A stretch of 64,000 nt of DNA. Origin: Thermodesulforhabdaceae bacterium (GTDB lineage Bacteria; Desulfobacterota; Syntrophobacteria; Syntrophobacterales; Thermodesulforhabdaceae). Shown here one piece after another: positions 1 to 8,980 of this stretch. The notes under the pieces are model-generated. The model was given only the letters and a program-made list of their open reading frames with translations, did no database searches and was not told where the DNA came from. The DNA is taken from positions 107,308 through 171,307 of the forward strand of contig JBBFKT010000005.1 in NCBI GenBank assembly GCA_037482015.1. Direction: 5' to 3'. The translations under genes and the position numbers were made by a program. Every line of letters begins with the position of its first letter. The stretch's first letter is position 1.

Positions 1-345
1 CGCCCGTCTGTTGATGATTACAGAACGGTGCATGGCAAAGGTGAGATGATTAACGTTCGAGGCAAGCTCATGCCGCTTGTGAGGCTCCATGAACTTTTGG
101 GGCTTGAACCACTTAACTACAATCCATGGGAGGCTCTGCTCCTTGTTGTTAGCGAAGATGGACGTGATTACTGTCTTCTGGCTGATGAAATTATTGGAAG
201 ACAGGAAGTAGTAATTAAAAGTCTTGGAAGTGCCTTAAAACATGTAATGGGGATTTCAGGTGGTGCGATTCTTGGCGACGGTAGAGTCGCTCTAATCATA
301 GATGTAAAAGGCATCGTTACAGCTTTTGAAAGGGGAATCAGGTAA
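1..345 (+). CDS. cheA: CheA C-terminal fragment (CheW-like regulatory domain)
   Basis: Frame 1 is open from the first base, so the gene begins upstream of the window; the GTG at 28 is internal. The 114 visible codons match the CheW-like (P5) domain at the end of CheA histidine kinases: VRGKLMPLVRLHELLGL, then LLADEIIGRQEVVIKSLG and GGAILGDGRVALIID. This domain docks CheW and the receptors in the chemotaxis array. It stops three bases before the cheZ-like start, so the two are probably co-transcribed. Family assignment is firm; the kinase domains cannot be seen here. Confidence 0.85.
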   Translation, partial: RPSVDDYRTVHGKGEMINVRGKLMPLVRLHELLGLEPLNYNPWEALLLVVSEDGRDYCLLADEIIGRQEVVIKSLGSALKHVMGISGGAILGDGRVALIIDVKGIVTAFERGIR

Positions 346-348
346 ATT

Positions 349-1680
349 ATGGGAGAGCTAATAGAAATTTTTGCTACTTTAGAAGCGTCATGCTCGACTG
401 CTGGAGCTAATTATAAAAAGGACGACTTATTAAACCAGCTTGATAGACTCTCTTTTGTATCGTCAAATAAGGGATTCAAGAATCTTGCCCAATTAGCTAT
501 TTCTGTAAAATCCTTTGTTCAATGGCTTGATTGGGACGATCCTTCTAGCGCTGAAATTAAACAGCTTTTGCAGTTCGCCTTTGCAACGCTTAGAGAAAGG
601 CTGGGATCTAACGGCGAAAAGCCAGCCCCAGAACATCTGGCTGAATTTTACGAACTTACAGGTATCGATCCTAATGCTGGCTATACAGCCAGGGAAGGCG
701 AAAAAGAAGAAAATGAAAATGTCAAAATCGAAGCCATACTAGAGTCTTCACCAGAGTACGATGAAATTAAGTCTGAAGTGTCGAGCCTTAAGGTTTTTGT
801 AGAAAGAGCCGGGGGTGAAATATTTGACTTAAGTGGGGATGGCTTTGTTTCCATCCGATTCCCTGCCAAAAGTTCCATCATTTCATACCTTAAGCGTGTA
901 TTTGCCCTTTCTGACCCTGATGAAGATATTCTTGAAAAAAGCAATTATGTCGATCCAAAGTTGTCCTGGGTTGTAGGAAAAATCAAGGAATTTATGTTTG
1001 CCTTTGCTCATGGCAATGTTATTCGAGCAAGAGAAATTCTTAAGGAACTTGCAGAAAATCAGTGTTCGAATGAGAGTTTGTATGATGAAATAGGAAAATT
1101 AGCTAGACAGCTTCATGACGCTTTGAAAAATCTATCTCGGTCTTTAGATCCTCAGCTTAGAGAGTTTGTAGAAGAAAAGCTTCCAGATTCGGGAGATCGG
1201 TTGGAACATATTCTTAAGCTCACAGAGCACGCCGCTAACACAACCTTGGATCATGTGGAGTTGTTACAGAATCGTAAGAACGAAGCGGAAACCACCCTGG
1301 CTAGAATGAGGACCATCTTGAAAGTTCTTTATCCTCTTGGAGATAATGCTAAAGCGAATCTTCAAGAAGTTATGAACTTGCTAGATACTTTACAGGTTCA
1401 GCTTCAAGCAGATCAGGAAGATCTCCTAAAAATTATGACGGCTCAGGACTTTCAGGATCTGACCGGTCAGATCATTATAAAAATCATGCGTCTTCTGAAG
1501 GACTTAGAATTGAGCTTGATAAATCTCATCACAAGCTTTGGTATTCCCGTTTCTGGAAGAAAGAAAGAAAAGGATAAAGCTCCTAAAGAGTTTCTTTACG
1601 GACCTGCTCACGAAAAGAAAGAGGATGCTCTAAAATCCCAAGAAGACGTGGATGCTTTGCTTGCTGAATTCGGTTTTTGA
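349..1680 (+). CDS. cheZ: CheZ-like chemotaxis phosphatase with long N-terminal extension
   Basis: The C-terminal third carries the CheZ signature TAQDFQDLTGQIIIKIM, in a helical region that in CheZ supplies the catalytic Asp and Gln for dephosphorylating CheY-P. The last residues (SQEDVDALLAEFGF) resemble the CheY-binding tail of CheZ. At 443 aa it is about twice the length of enterobacterial CheZ. The first ~200 residues are an acidic, helical extension without a motif I recognise. It starts three bases after the cheA stop, which supports translational coupling. CheZ identity is well supported by the C-terminus; the role of the extension is unknown. Confidence 0.8.
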   Translation: MGELIEIFATLEASCSTAGANYKKDDLLNQLDRLSFVSSNKGFKNLAQLAISVKSFVQWLDWDDPSSAEIKQLLQFAFATLRERLGSNGEKPAPEHLAEFYELTGIDPNAGYTAREGEKEENENVKIEAILESSPEYDEIKSEVSSLKVFVERAGGEIFDLSGDGFVSIRFPAKSSIISYLKRVFALSDPDEDILEKSNYVDPKLSWVVGKIKEFMFAFAHGNVIRAREILKELAENQCSNESLYDEIGKLARQLHDALKNLSRSLDPQLREFVEEKLPDSGDRLEHILKLTEHAANTTLDHVELLQNRKNEAETTLARMRTILKVLYPLGDNAKANLQEVMNLLDTLQVQLQADQEDLLKIMTAQDFQDLTGQIIIKIMRLLKDLELSLINLITSFGIPVSGRKKEKDKAPKEFLYGPAHEKKEDALKSQEDVDALLAEFGF

Positions 1681-1800
1681 TGGTGTGTTTAAAAAAGTTT
1701 GTCGCTATGGATTTGGAGAAAGACGCTAGGCTTTGCTCTTTTCAAGGATTGCCAGGAGCTACCTGAAGCGGTTTCCAAATGAAAGGATCTGCGCTAAACT

Positions 1801-2811
1801 ATGTCCAAACTTCTTAAAAGCACTGCTGGCATTCGTTTCTGGGTTGGTTTTAATGGAACGACCTGGAATGATGAACTTAGATCACTTATAAACGAATATC
1901 AGATTGGGGGCTTGGTTCTTTTCAGACGAAATATTGTGGATTCTGGACAGCTTTCCGAGCTTATATCGACCATCCAATCTAACGCATTAGCCCATTTAGG
2001 AAGAAAGCTTTTCATTGCGGTAGATCAGGAAGGGGGAACGGTAAGGCGACTTCCTTTTTTGGAAAATCCGGCCCCCTGGCTTATGGTAACAACCGGGAAA
2101 ACTCCTGAAGAGCGGCAGATGAATATATCCCGATCGTCATCGGAAACGGCTCAAGTTCTTAGATTTCACGGTATTAACGTTAACCTTGCCCCCGTCCTTG
2201 ATAGGGTCCACAACGAAAAAACCCATTTTCTTGGGACCCGCTCCTTCGGTAGCGACCCGGCTGAAGTTGGACTTTTGGGTTCTCTCTGGATTCAGATCCA
2301 TAGGAAACAGGGCGTCCATTCAGTAGCTAAACATTTTCCCGGACTTTCCCGTGGTTTGGTTGATCCTCATGAGAAAAAGCTTTCTGTAGTATGGCTTTCT
2401 CCTTCAGATATGAGAGCCGATCTTCAACCCTTTGAAGCAGCTATCAGAGCTGGAGTGTGGGGCATAATGATTTCTCACGGAATATATCCACTCTGGGATC
2501 CTCAATGGCCAGGTCCTCTGTCAACTACTGTGTGTCGAGAATGGCTCCGAAAACGCCTTTCATTCGAAGGGCTTGTGTTAAGCGATGATCTGGATATGAA
2601 AGCCATTTCTGATCACTTCTCGCCAGAAATTATAGTTGAACGTTCGACTCTTGCAGGCATAGATTGCCTCCTTGTTTGTAATGATCTTGAACATTTTGAC
2701 AGGCTTTATGGAGCTCTTTATCGCCTTGTTGAAACAAATTCTTTTGCAAGGGATGCTCATTACGAATCCGTATGCCGCATTGAGCAAAAGTTTCAGCGAC
2801 GGTTGCAATAA
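1801..2811 (+). CDS. nagZ: beta-N-acetylhexosaminidase (glycoside hydrolase family 3, NagZ-type)
   Basis: GH3 N-terminal-domain enzyme of 336 aa, the usual length of cytoplasmic NagZ, which removes N-acetylglucosamine from anhydro-muropeptides during peptidoglycan recycling. Visible motifs are AVDQEGGTVRRL near residue 78, NVNLAPVLDRV near 128, KHFPGLSRG near 176 and VLSDDLDMKAI near 260, where the Asp is the expected nucleophile. No signal peptide is seen, consistent with a cytoplasmic enzyme. Its 3' end overlaps the convergent phosphofructokinase gene by 19 bp. The general GH3 hexosaminidase call is firm; exact substrate is by family. Confidence 0.85.
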   Translation: MSKLLKSTAGIRFWVGFNGTTWNDELRSLINEYQIGGLVLFRRNIVDSGQLSELISTIQSNALAHLGRKLFIAVDQEGGTVRRLPFLENPAPWLMVTTGKTPEERQMNISRSSSETAQVLRFHGINVNLAPVLDRVHNEKTHFLGTRSFGSDPAEVGLLGSLWIQIHRKQGVHSVAKHFPGLSRGLVDPHEKKLSVVWLSPSDMRADLQPFEAAIRAGVWGIMISHGIYPLWDPQWPGPLSTTVCREWLRKRLSFEGLVLSDDLDMKAISDHFSPEIIVERSTLAGIDCLLVCNDLEHFDRLYGALYRLVETNSFARDAHYESVCRIEQKFQRRLQ

Positions 2812-4994
2812 GGGAAGGGGAGAGCGAGTTTATCTGCCACGTCTATTAGTTCAAGAAACCATTGATTTTTTGGTCTGTCGTTTTCCCTATCCATTTCGTT
2901 CATAGCTTCTTCTAAAGGTGTTGCTGCAATTCCCCGCCCTCTTATACCCAATACAACAGCGCTTTTAGATTGATCCTTTTCGTTAATGAACTCTGTCATT
3001 AGAGAAGCTGCATAGGCGCCGAAACGACAGGCAAGCACACGATCAAAAGCTGTTGGCATTCCACCTCTCTGAATGTGTCCCAATATAGTTGTTCTTACAC
3101 CAAATTTTCCACCACCCTCTTCTTCAAACACCCTTCGGATAAAGTCAGTTGTGTAATATCTTGATGAAGCCTCGTTTTTCAAAAAGACCACCATTTTTTT
3201 GCCACATTCAAAACTTTCTTTAAGCATTTCAACATCATTTACGAGATCCTTTAGGGAGATACCCTGTTCGGGAATGTAGGCTTTTTCGCCTCCAGAAGCC
3301 ATGGCTCCCATAAGAGCTAAAAACCCGCTCTGGCGTCCCATAACTTCAACTATGAAAGCTCGACGGCTGGCTCCTGCTGTGTTCCTGATTTTATCCACTG
3401 CATCAACCACAGCGTTTAGAGCGGTATCGGCTCCTATGGAGAATTCAGTTCCTGGCAGATTATTATCTATTGACGCTGGAATAAGAATAACGGGAATGTT
3501 GAAACTTGGGAATCGTTCTCTCAAAGTTACAAATTTCTCCATGTAGTAATAAGTTTTAAGTCCTCCCACTGCCACAATGCCTATAATTTTATGACGCTCC
3601 AGTTGTTCAGATATTTTTGCGTAATCGCTGTCTTTGAGTTCTATTCTCATTGTGCCAATTTCGGAACTTGGTCTGTTAATCCATTTTACCAGTTCATCCC
3701 ATGTTAGAGTGGAAATATCCCCCTGAATTAGCCCAAGGAAAGTGTTTCTTGCCGCAACTACTCTAATGCCATGGTTTAATAGACAACGTCCGAGCACGCT
3801 CAAGAGAGTGTTCATTCCAGGGGAGTCGGCTCCTCCTGTGAAGACGAGAACAGAACCTTCATCGGAGCAAGTTTTGGCGGGATGTATCTGAGATAACATT
3901 TTGGCAAGCTCTAGAGCCTTTCTGAAACTTTCGCCTCTAAGTTCTTGAGCACGTTTATAGTCACCGTTTTCAACAGCTTCCCCCACTTCTCTGCTCTTGG
4001 AAATTACCTCCTCAAGTGGTGTAAAGGCAGGTTTATTTTTAATAAGCCCTACCATATGACAAACCTGGCTATTCTGATTTTCCACAAGAAAATCAACAGC
4101 TGCAACACCTAGCCTTGTTGCAAGAATCCTATCAAAAGCTGTCGGAGCCCCTCCTCTTTGGATGTGACCTAAAACGGTTAACCTGACATCTAGCCCAAGC
4201 TTTTTTGAGATGAGTTCTTTAATTTCTTCGGATTTGATTTTAAGTCCATCTGGGTGCCTTGCTCCTTCGGAAACCACTATCATTTGGTGAGATCTTCCAG
4301 CTTTGCGAGACTTATCTATGGCTTCGATCATTTTCTGATGCCACCGAATATCTAGTTCCTCTTCGGGAATAAGTATCCATGATGCTCCACCAGCCAGTCC
4401 AGCCATAAGAGCCAGATATCCACAGTGGCGGCCCATGGTTTCTATGACGAAGGTTCGCTGATGAGAAGCCGCCGTAGATGTGAGATCATCCATAGCCCTG
4501 ATAATATGGTTTAAGGCGGTGTCGGCACCAATGGACATATCAGTGCCGTAAAGATCGTTATCGATTGAACCAGGAAGTCCTAAGATCTTTAATGTGTTCA
4601 CCTGACTTGTATCAATTCCCTCGGCTTGAAAGACTTTTATATGCTCTTCCCACTCATCTGCTAATACCTTGGCGCCCGTGAGTGATCCGTCGCCTCCAAT
4701 AACAACCAGCGCGTCAATCTGAAAGCGAACAAGATTCTTAGCAGCTTCCCGTCTTCCTTCCAGGGTCCTGAATTTTTCGGATCGAGCTGTGCCCAGAAAA
4801 GTTCCGCCACGGTTAATGATGCCGCCGACATCATGCCAGCCGAGGGATCTTATCTGTCCTGATACAAGCCCTTCAAAGCCGTTTTCTATACCAAACACTT
4901 CTATGCTGTGATTAAGAGCCTGACGAACTATGGCTCTTACCGCCGCATTCATTCCTGGAGAATCCCCACCGCTTGTCATAACGCCTATCTTCAT
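2793..4994 (-). CDS. pfkA: tandem-domain (eukaryote-type) 6-phosphofructokinase
   Basis: A 733-aa protein with two phosphofructokinase domains in one chain. The N-half (about 1-340) keeps the catalytic set: GGDSPG at 9-14, GGDGS at 100-104, PGSIDND at 141-147, ETMGRHCGYLA and GHIQRGGAPTAFDR. Gly after GGD and Gly in PGSIDND are the residues expected of ATP-dependent rather than PPi-dependent enzymes. The C-half (about 380-733) keeps the fold (GGADSPGMN, FSIGADTALN, GHIQRGGMPTAFDR) but has VGGLK where GGDGS should be and PASIDNN for PGTIDND, so it is probably non-catalytic, as in animal and fungal PFK. A single PFK is about 320 aa. Convergent with nagZ. Confidence 0.9.
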   Translation of the reverse strand: MKIGVMTSGGDSPGMNAAVRAIVRQALNHSIEVFGIENGFEGLVSGQIRSLGWHDVGGIINRGGTFLGTARSEKFRTLEGRREAAKNLVRFQIDALVVIGGDGSLTGAKVLADEWEEHIKVFQAEGIDTSQVNTLKILGLPGSIDNDLYGTDMSIGADTALNHIIRAMDDLTSTAASHQRTFVIETMGRHCGYLALMAGLAGGASWILIPEEELDIRWHQKMIEAIDKSRKAGRSHQMIVVSEGARHPDGLKIKSEEIKELISKKLGLDVRLTVLGHIQRGGAPTAFDRILATRLGVAAVDFLVENQNSQVCHMVGLIKNKPAFTPLEEVISKSREVGEAVENGDYKRAQELRGESFRKALELAKMLSQIHPAKTCSDEGSVLVFTGGADSPGMNTLLSVLGRCLLNHGIRVVAARNTFLGLIQGDISTLTWDELVKWINRPSSEIGTMRIELKDSDYAKISEQLERHKIIGIVAVGGLKTYYYMEKFVTLRERFPSFNIPVILIPASIDNNLPGTEFSIGADTALNAVVDAVDKIRNTAGASRRAFIVEVMGRQSGFLALMGAMASGGEKAYIPEQGISLKDLVNDVEMLKESFECGKKMVVFLKNEASSRYYTTDFIRRVFEEEGGGKFGVRTTILGHIQRGGMPTAFDRVLACRFGAYAASLMTEFINEKDQSKSAVVLGIRGRGIAATPLEEAMNEMDRENDRPKNQWFLELIDVADKLALPFPYCNRR

Positions 4995-5164
4995 ATTTTA
5001 CCCCTCGCTTTCTATGGATTGCCTTAACAACAATGTTTATTTCGATCAGTGGTTCACGGTATCTTGTGTTAATAGTTACCTTATACGGCTAAACAGCATT
5101 ACAGTTCTTTACATTTTGCACACAATTGGTTGAATCTTTTTACGTTAGTAACCCTTTGCCTTAA

Positions 5165-5914
5165 TTATGTCCTCAATCCCATAGAATTGATTAGCCTGTC
5201 AAGCGTGTCAGGAATGTCCTGTCTTTCCCTGGGATATCTTAGTCTTACAGTTACCTGTTGTTTTGTGCCTTTTATGATATGGGGATAAAGTCCTATATAA
5301 GCTTCTGGGTGTTGCCTTGCAAAATTTTCTATAAGTTCCCCAATCTCGCCCTCACTTATGGGTAACAACCATTCTTTTGTTACCAAGGGAGCTCTGGCAA
5401 GATTTTTTGCAAGTATTTCATGGAAAACCCACTGAAACATTGGCTTTAACATTTCGGGAAAGCCTGGGAAGCAGAAGATATTATCCACCATGAATCCCGG
5501 TGCACCTATAGGATTTGGAATAAGGGACGATCCTTCGGGGAGCCATGCCATCCGTTGACGTTGTTCTGTAAATCTTGAGCCGTATTTTTCCGCGAGAATA
5601 CGGAAACATTCCTCATGTTTAATAAGTTGCTTCCCAAGGGCAATCGCAACTCCCTGACGAGTTCTGTCGTCATGAGTGCCTCCAATGCCTCCGGATACGA
5701 AAATTGGGCTACATTGATAAGCCTTGAGTTCGCCGATCCATTGCCCGATAATTTCTTCATCATCTGGGAGGCTTACAGCTATATTAGCTGATAGGCCTTG
5801 CAGGCGTAGCTCATTTAACATCCACAGTCTGTTGTCGTCCGGGCGTTCTCCCCAGATAATTTCATTTCCAACCGTGACTACAGCAGGTTTTAACATACTA
5901 CCTGTTGTTTGCAT
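5165..5914 (-). CDS. molybdopterin-binding-domain protein (CinA N-terminal / MoaB-like)
   Basis: 249 aa with a MoaB/Mog-type fold: VVTVGNEIIWGERPDDN at the N-terminus and PIFVSGGIGGTHDDRTR around residue 75, which is the substrate-loop signature of the family. It lacks the C-terminal amidase domain of full-length CinA, so it is closer to the stand-alone competence/damage-inducible-like proteins. The start at 5914 has a good AGGAGGT ribosome site five bases upstream. Whether it binds molybdopterin or acts on a nucleotide cannot be told from sequence. It lies upstream of, and in line with, the phosphofructokinase gene but 170 bp away. Confidence 0.75.
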   Translation of the reverse strand: MQTTGSMLKPAVVTVGNEIIWGERPDDNRLWMLNELRLQGLSANIAVSLPDDEEIIGQWIGELKAYQCSPIFVSGGIGGTHDDRTRQGVAIALGKQLIKHEECFRILAEKYGSRFTEQRQRMAWLPEGSSLIPNPIGAPGFMVDNIFCFPGFPEMLKPMFQWVFHEILAKNLARAPLVTKEWLLPISEGEIGELIENFARQHPEAYIGLYPHIIKGTKQQVTVRLRYPRERQDIPDTLDRLINSMGLRT

Positions 5915-6029
5915 GACTGACCTCCTAGATTTTCTCTTGAAAACTGTGCCTCATAGTCTTATCAATCTGTATCGTAATTGAGAATTTATTTTTGAAATAT
6001 CAACAATTATGTTAACGGAGGCTTTGCTG

Positions 6030-7106
6030 ATGATACAAATTCAGATTTCCCCCGCAAGTGAAGGGCAACGAAGACCCAAGCCGCAAGATGAGAATAACCT
6101 TGTCTTTGGCAAACATTTCAGCGACCATATGTTCCTTATGGATTACGAGATTGGTAAAGGCTGGCTCAACGCTCGTATAGTACCTTATGAGAATCTAAGC
6201 CTAGATCCAGCAGCTATGGTTTTGCATTATGGTCAGGGTATTTTTGAAGGTCTGAAAGCTTACAGATGTGCCGATGGCACCATACAGCTCTTCAGGCCTT
6301 ACAAAAACTTTGAAAGATTCAACCGCTCTGCCAGGCGCATGTGTATGCCGGAAATTGATACCGATGTTCAAATGCAGGTTTTGGAAACGCTCCTTAAACT
6401 TGACGCAGACTGGGTGCCAAAAAATCGGGGAACCTCGCTTTACATTCGTCCAACCATGATAGCGACTGAACCAGCTCTGGGCGTGAGGCCTGCCCATAAG
6501 TATCTTTATTACATTATCACCTGTCCTGTGGGAGCCTATTACGCAGAAGGGTTCAACCCGGTAAAGATTTATGTAACCGACGAATATGTTAGAGCCGTCC
6601 GCGGAGGTGTAGGCGAAGCTAAAACAATGGCAAACTACGCAGCAAGTCTTTACGCCGCTGAAGAGGCAAAGAAAAAAGGGTTTACTCAGGTGCTATGGCT
6701 TGACGCTGTTGAGCGTCGCTATGTGGAAGAAGTAGGGACAATGAATATATTTTTCCGCATAGGCGATGAACTTATCACACCGCCTCTTAGCGGTTCTATC
6801 CTTCCTGGGGTAACCAGAGATTCTGTAATTCACATGGCTAAACACTGGGGAATCAAGGTCAGCGAACGGCCTATTACCATAGATGAAGTGATAGAAACCG
6901 CTCAATCCGGTGAGATGAAGGAGTGCTTTGGAACTGGAACCGCTGCCGTTATATCTCCTGTGGGCGAGATTTGCTATCGTGATAAAAGCTATGTTGTAAG
7001 TAACGGTCAGGTGGGTGAATGGTCCAGGAAGTTTTACGATGAAATCGTGGGAATTCAATACGGAGAAAAAGAAGATATTTTCGGCTGGATTCGTAAAATA
7101 ACGTAG
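6030..7106 (+). CDS. ilvE: branched-chain amino acid aminotransferase
   Basis: PLP fold-type IV aminotransferase that interconverts Leu, Ile and Val with their 2-oxo acids. Diagnostic stretches are LHYGQGIFEGLKAYR, NFERFNRSARRM and GEAKTMANYAASL, then QVLWLDA, EVGTMNIFF and the phosphate-binding GSILPGVTRDS. The catalytic Lys is expected in GGVGEAKTMANY. Length (358 aa) fits the larger, eukaryote-like BCAT subgroup. An ATG seven codons upstream at 6009 is open, but GGAG at 6017-6020 is nine bases from 6030, so 6030 is the better start. Monocistronic by position. Confidence 0.9.
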   Translation: MIQIQISPASEGQRRPKPQDENNLVFGKHFSDHMFLMDYEIGKGWLNARIVPYENLSLDPAAMVLHYGQGIFEGLKAYRCADGTIQLFRPYKNFERFNRSARRMCMPEIDTDVQMQVLETLLKLDADWVPKNRGTSLYIRPTMIATEPALGVRPAHKYLYYIITCPVGAYYAEGFNPVKIYVTDEYVRAVRGGVGEAKTMANYAASLYAAEEAKKKGFTQVLWLDAVERRYVEEVGTMNIFFRIGDELITPPLSGSILPGVTRDSVIHMAKHWGIKVSERPITIDEVIETAQSGEMKECFGTGTAAVISPVGEICYRDKSYVVSNGQVGEWSRKFYDEIVGIQYGEKEDIFGWIRKIT

Positions 7107-7130
7107 AGAAAAAATAAACTTCCGCTTTGT

Positions 7131-7210
7131 TTGATAGCGTTCAAAAAATATCCCGGTGATAACTCTCGCGGTTGCCATATGGTAGGGGCATGGCATTTTA
7201 TGCCCCTACC
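7131..7210. repeat. degenerate MITE copy with GTAGGGGC palindrome
   Basis: The segment resembles the left part of the element at 8607: a GTTC-AAAAAAT stretch, CGATAAC-like bases, then a palindrome at 7181-7210 whose arms read GGTAGGGGCATGG and its near complement. No intact terminal repeat remains, so it is read as a fossil copy. It sits just after the ilvE stop, where the hairpin could also limit read-through. Confidence 0.5.
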
Positions 7211-7331
7211 CATTAGGTATTATTCCAACGATCTTGTTCCAACTTCATAAAAACGTAGGGAGGTAAAAAGATCTCAAATAAAGGACAATTTTCGAACAAC
7301 TTCACTTTGTTCTGCTTTTAATAAAGCAATT

Positions 7332-7360
7332 GTGGGAGCATAGCAATGCTGGGCTCCCAC
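7332..7360. repeat. GTGGGAGC inverted repeat between convergent genes
   Basis: Arms GTGGGAGC and GCTCCCAC flank a 13-base centre. It lies between the convergent ilvE and flagellar genes. There is no clear T-run on either side, so a terminator role is possible but not demonstrated. Confidence 0.4.
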
Positions 7361-7391
7361 AAACACGGGTCAGAAAGTTTCAATTGTTGGT

Positions 7392-8150
7392 CTATGTTTT
7401 TATGTCAAGGAGAGCCTTATTCATGTCGTTTGCGGTAGAAATAACCTTGGCGTTTGCTTCGTAGGCCGTTTTAGCCAAAATTGTTCCAACCATTTCTTCT
7501 TCAATTCTTACGTTAGATCCTTCTATAAATCCGCTTATCAGTAAACCTCTGCCATCAGAACCAGGTTGTCCCATATCAGGCGGGCCGGACTGAGGAGATG
7601 CCATGTACAGGGTTCCTCCTTCGGATACCAATCCTGATTCGTTTGGAAATTTTGCAACACCTATTTGATAGTCATTTCCTAAGTTTTGAACCGTGCCGTC
7701 TGATCTAATTCCCCATATATGTCCCTGATCATCGACCTGAAAAGCATTATATGAGGAAGGATCTAGCGATGGGATAGGATTTCCCTGAGAGTTCATCAAC
7801 CTGTAGCCCTGATCGTTTACGAGAAAGCCCTGGTCATCAAGATGAAATGATCCGTTTCTTGTATAGTGAACCTTCCCACTAGGGTCCTGAAGGGCAAAAT
7901 ACCCTGATCCGTTCAGAGCTAGGTTGCTCCAGTCGCCGGTTTCTATAATTGGTCCTGGCGATGTGGAATGGCTAAGAGCGAGGAGTGATACTCCAGCCCC
8001 TTCACCGCTTCCTGTTACCACATCGGCAGAATGCACTCTCTGAGCTTTAAAACCCGGTGTTTGTGTATTTGCGACATTGTGAGATATTACGTTCATGCGC
8101 TGAGCAGCATTAATCATACCGCTCAAACTGATAGACATAATGCGAGACAT
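7392..8150 (-). CDS. flagellar hook-basal body protein (FlgF/FlgG family)
   Basis: 252 aa with the N-terminal rod/hook signature ISLSGMINAAQRMNVISHNVANTQTPGFKA and the C-terminal amphipathic helix (SNVRIEEEMVGTILAKTAYEANAKVI) that packs in the axial structures. The middle carries FALQDPSGKVHYTRNGSFHLD, typical of the FlgE/F/G family. Length fits the proximal/distal rod proteins FlgF and FlgG, which are about 250-260 aa. No other flagellar gene is adjacent, which is unusual because flgF and flgG are normally paired; it could therefore be a stand-alone paralogue. The small Cys-rich gene ends 22 bp upstream. Confidence 0.8.
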   Translation of the reverse strand: MSRIMSISLSGMINAAQRMNVISHNVANTQTPGFKAQRVHSADVVTGSGEGAGVSLLALSHSTSPGPIIETGDWSNLALNGSGYFALQDPSGKVHYTRNGSFHLDDQGFLVNDQGYRLMNSQGNPIPSLDPSSYNAFQVDDQGHIWGIRSDGTVQNLGNDYQIGVAKFPNESGLVSEGGTLYMASPQSGPPDMGQPGSDGRGLLISGFIEGSNVRIEEEMVGTILAKTAYEANAKVISTANDMNKALLDIKT

Positions 8151-8172
8151 TTTTTATCTCCCGCTCTGTTTT

Positions 8173-8370
8173 TTACGTGCTTTGTTCCTCGTAATTTTCA
8201 CATTCTCCACATGTAAACCCCGGCCACATGGCACGAGCGGCTTTATCGAGACAGTCGTCGTAATAGGGACAATCAAAATTCCTTACTCCTTTTCCTTCTT
8301 TGCATCGAACTGGGTTAGGCGCTGGTTTTTTAACGACCTGCTGATCAACTTTTTTCTTAGCCGCAGCCAT
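8173..8370 (-). CDS. small cysteine-rich protein, unknown function
   Basis: 65 aa. An N-terminal Ala/Lys-rich stretch is followed by a compact core with five cysteines in the order C-x10-C-x5-C-x13-C-x2-C, including FDCPYYDDC and FTCGECENY. The start at 8370 is chosen over an upstream ATG at 8412 because AGGGAGG lies at a good distance before it. I recall similar small Cys-rich proteins in sulfate reducers, but no function. Metal or Fe-S binding is plausible from the cysteines only. It ends 22 bp before the flagellar gene and could be co-transcribed with it. Confidence 0.6.
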   Translation of the reverse strand: MAAAKKKVDQQVVKKPAPNPVRCKEGKGVRNFDCPYYDDCLDKAARAMWPGFTCGECENYEEQST

Positions 8371-8452
8371 GAAGCGTAACCTCCCTTTAGTATTCGGTAA
8401 TTTACGTTGCATTCTTAAAACTTTTACTTAGATTTTCCGCTAGTCAAGAATT

Positions 8453-8515
8453 TTATTTAAGCAGCCACAAAATTATTAAACCTACAAGGGCAAATCCCCA
8501 ACTTGCTAATTCCAT
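8453..8515 (-). CDS. possible 20-aa membrane micropeptide
   Basis: Reading MELASWGFALVGLIILWLLK, a single hydrophobic helix ending in Lys. An AGGA lies nine bases before the ATG and a stronger GGAGG lies farther upstream. It precedes the Cys-rich small gene on the same strand by about 80 bp. Too short for compositional support; offered as a candidate because both the ribosome site and the transmembrane profile are coherent. Confidence 0.3.
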   Translation of the reverse strand: MELASWGFALVGLIILWLLK

Positions 8516-8606
8516 ATTTTTTTATCCTGGCACCTCCAAGCAGATAGGATTTTTACGGAAAAAAGCTTCCTAATAAAGCTTAGAATCTTCGTCAAGAGAA
8601 AAGAAA

Positions 8607-8854
8607 GAGGGTGTTCTAAAAAATCGCGACGATAACCCGAGCCGTATCGTAGGGGCATGGCATGCCATGCCCCTACTGAGGGTGTTCTAAAAAACTCCGC
8701 ACCAAATTGTAGGGGCGCAAGGCCGTGCGCCCCTACAGTCACATGGTGAATAATATTTTTAGCTACCCGAGTCTGGGAAGGTCTTCTAAGCTGAGTTTCG
8801 TCCCTGCTTTTTCTATGTTTAGCTACCCCATAAGGGAAGTTTTAGAACACCCTC
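8607..8854. mobile_element. composite MITE with 12-bp target duplication
   Basis: Begins GAGGGTGTTCTAAAA and ends with the complement TTTTAGAACACCCTC. A second copy of the left end starts at 8678. Each left end is followed by a palindrome: 8649-8676 is a perfect 14+14 inverted repeat and 8709-8736 has 11-bp arms. The sequence AGAGAAAAGAAA occurs at 8595-8606 and again at 8855-8866, immediately outside both ends, as expected of a 12-bp target duplication. No coding capacity. The terminal repeats match the complete IS at 35789-36761, the likely source of transposase. It fills most of the gap between the Cys-rich gene and hisS. Confidence 0.75.
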
Positions 8855-8980
8855 AGAGAAAAGAAAGGATATTTTTCTAATAACCGTGTCGTGGCATTGT
8901 TGAAGTTGGCGGTGTTCTTAAGTAAATTAATACGGCTATTCAGATCCTTAGGAAAAATTCTTGAGCGAAAGGAGATGTTT

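Noticed and set aside
6693..7196. 167-aa antisense ORF over ilvE
   Set aside because: Lies opposite conserved aminotransferase motifs and has no recognisable features.
8506..8742. 78-aa minus-strand ORF
   Set aside because: It runs through the MITE palindromes and reads as low-complexity repeat-derived sequence with no family likeness.
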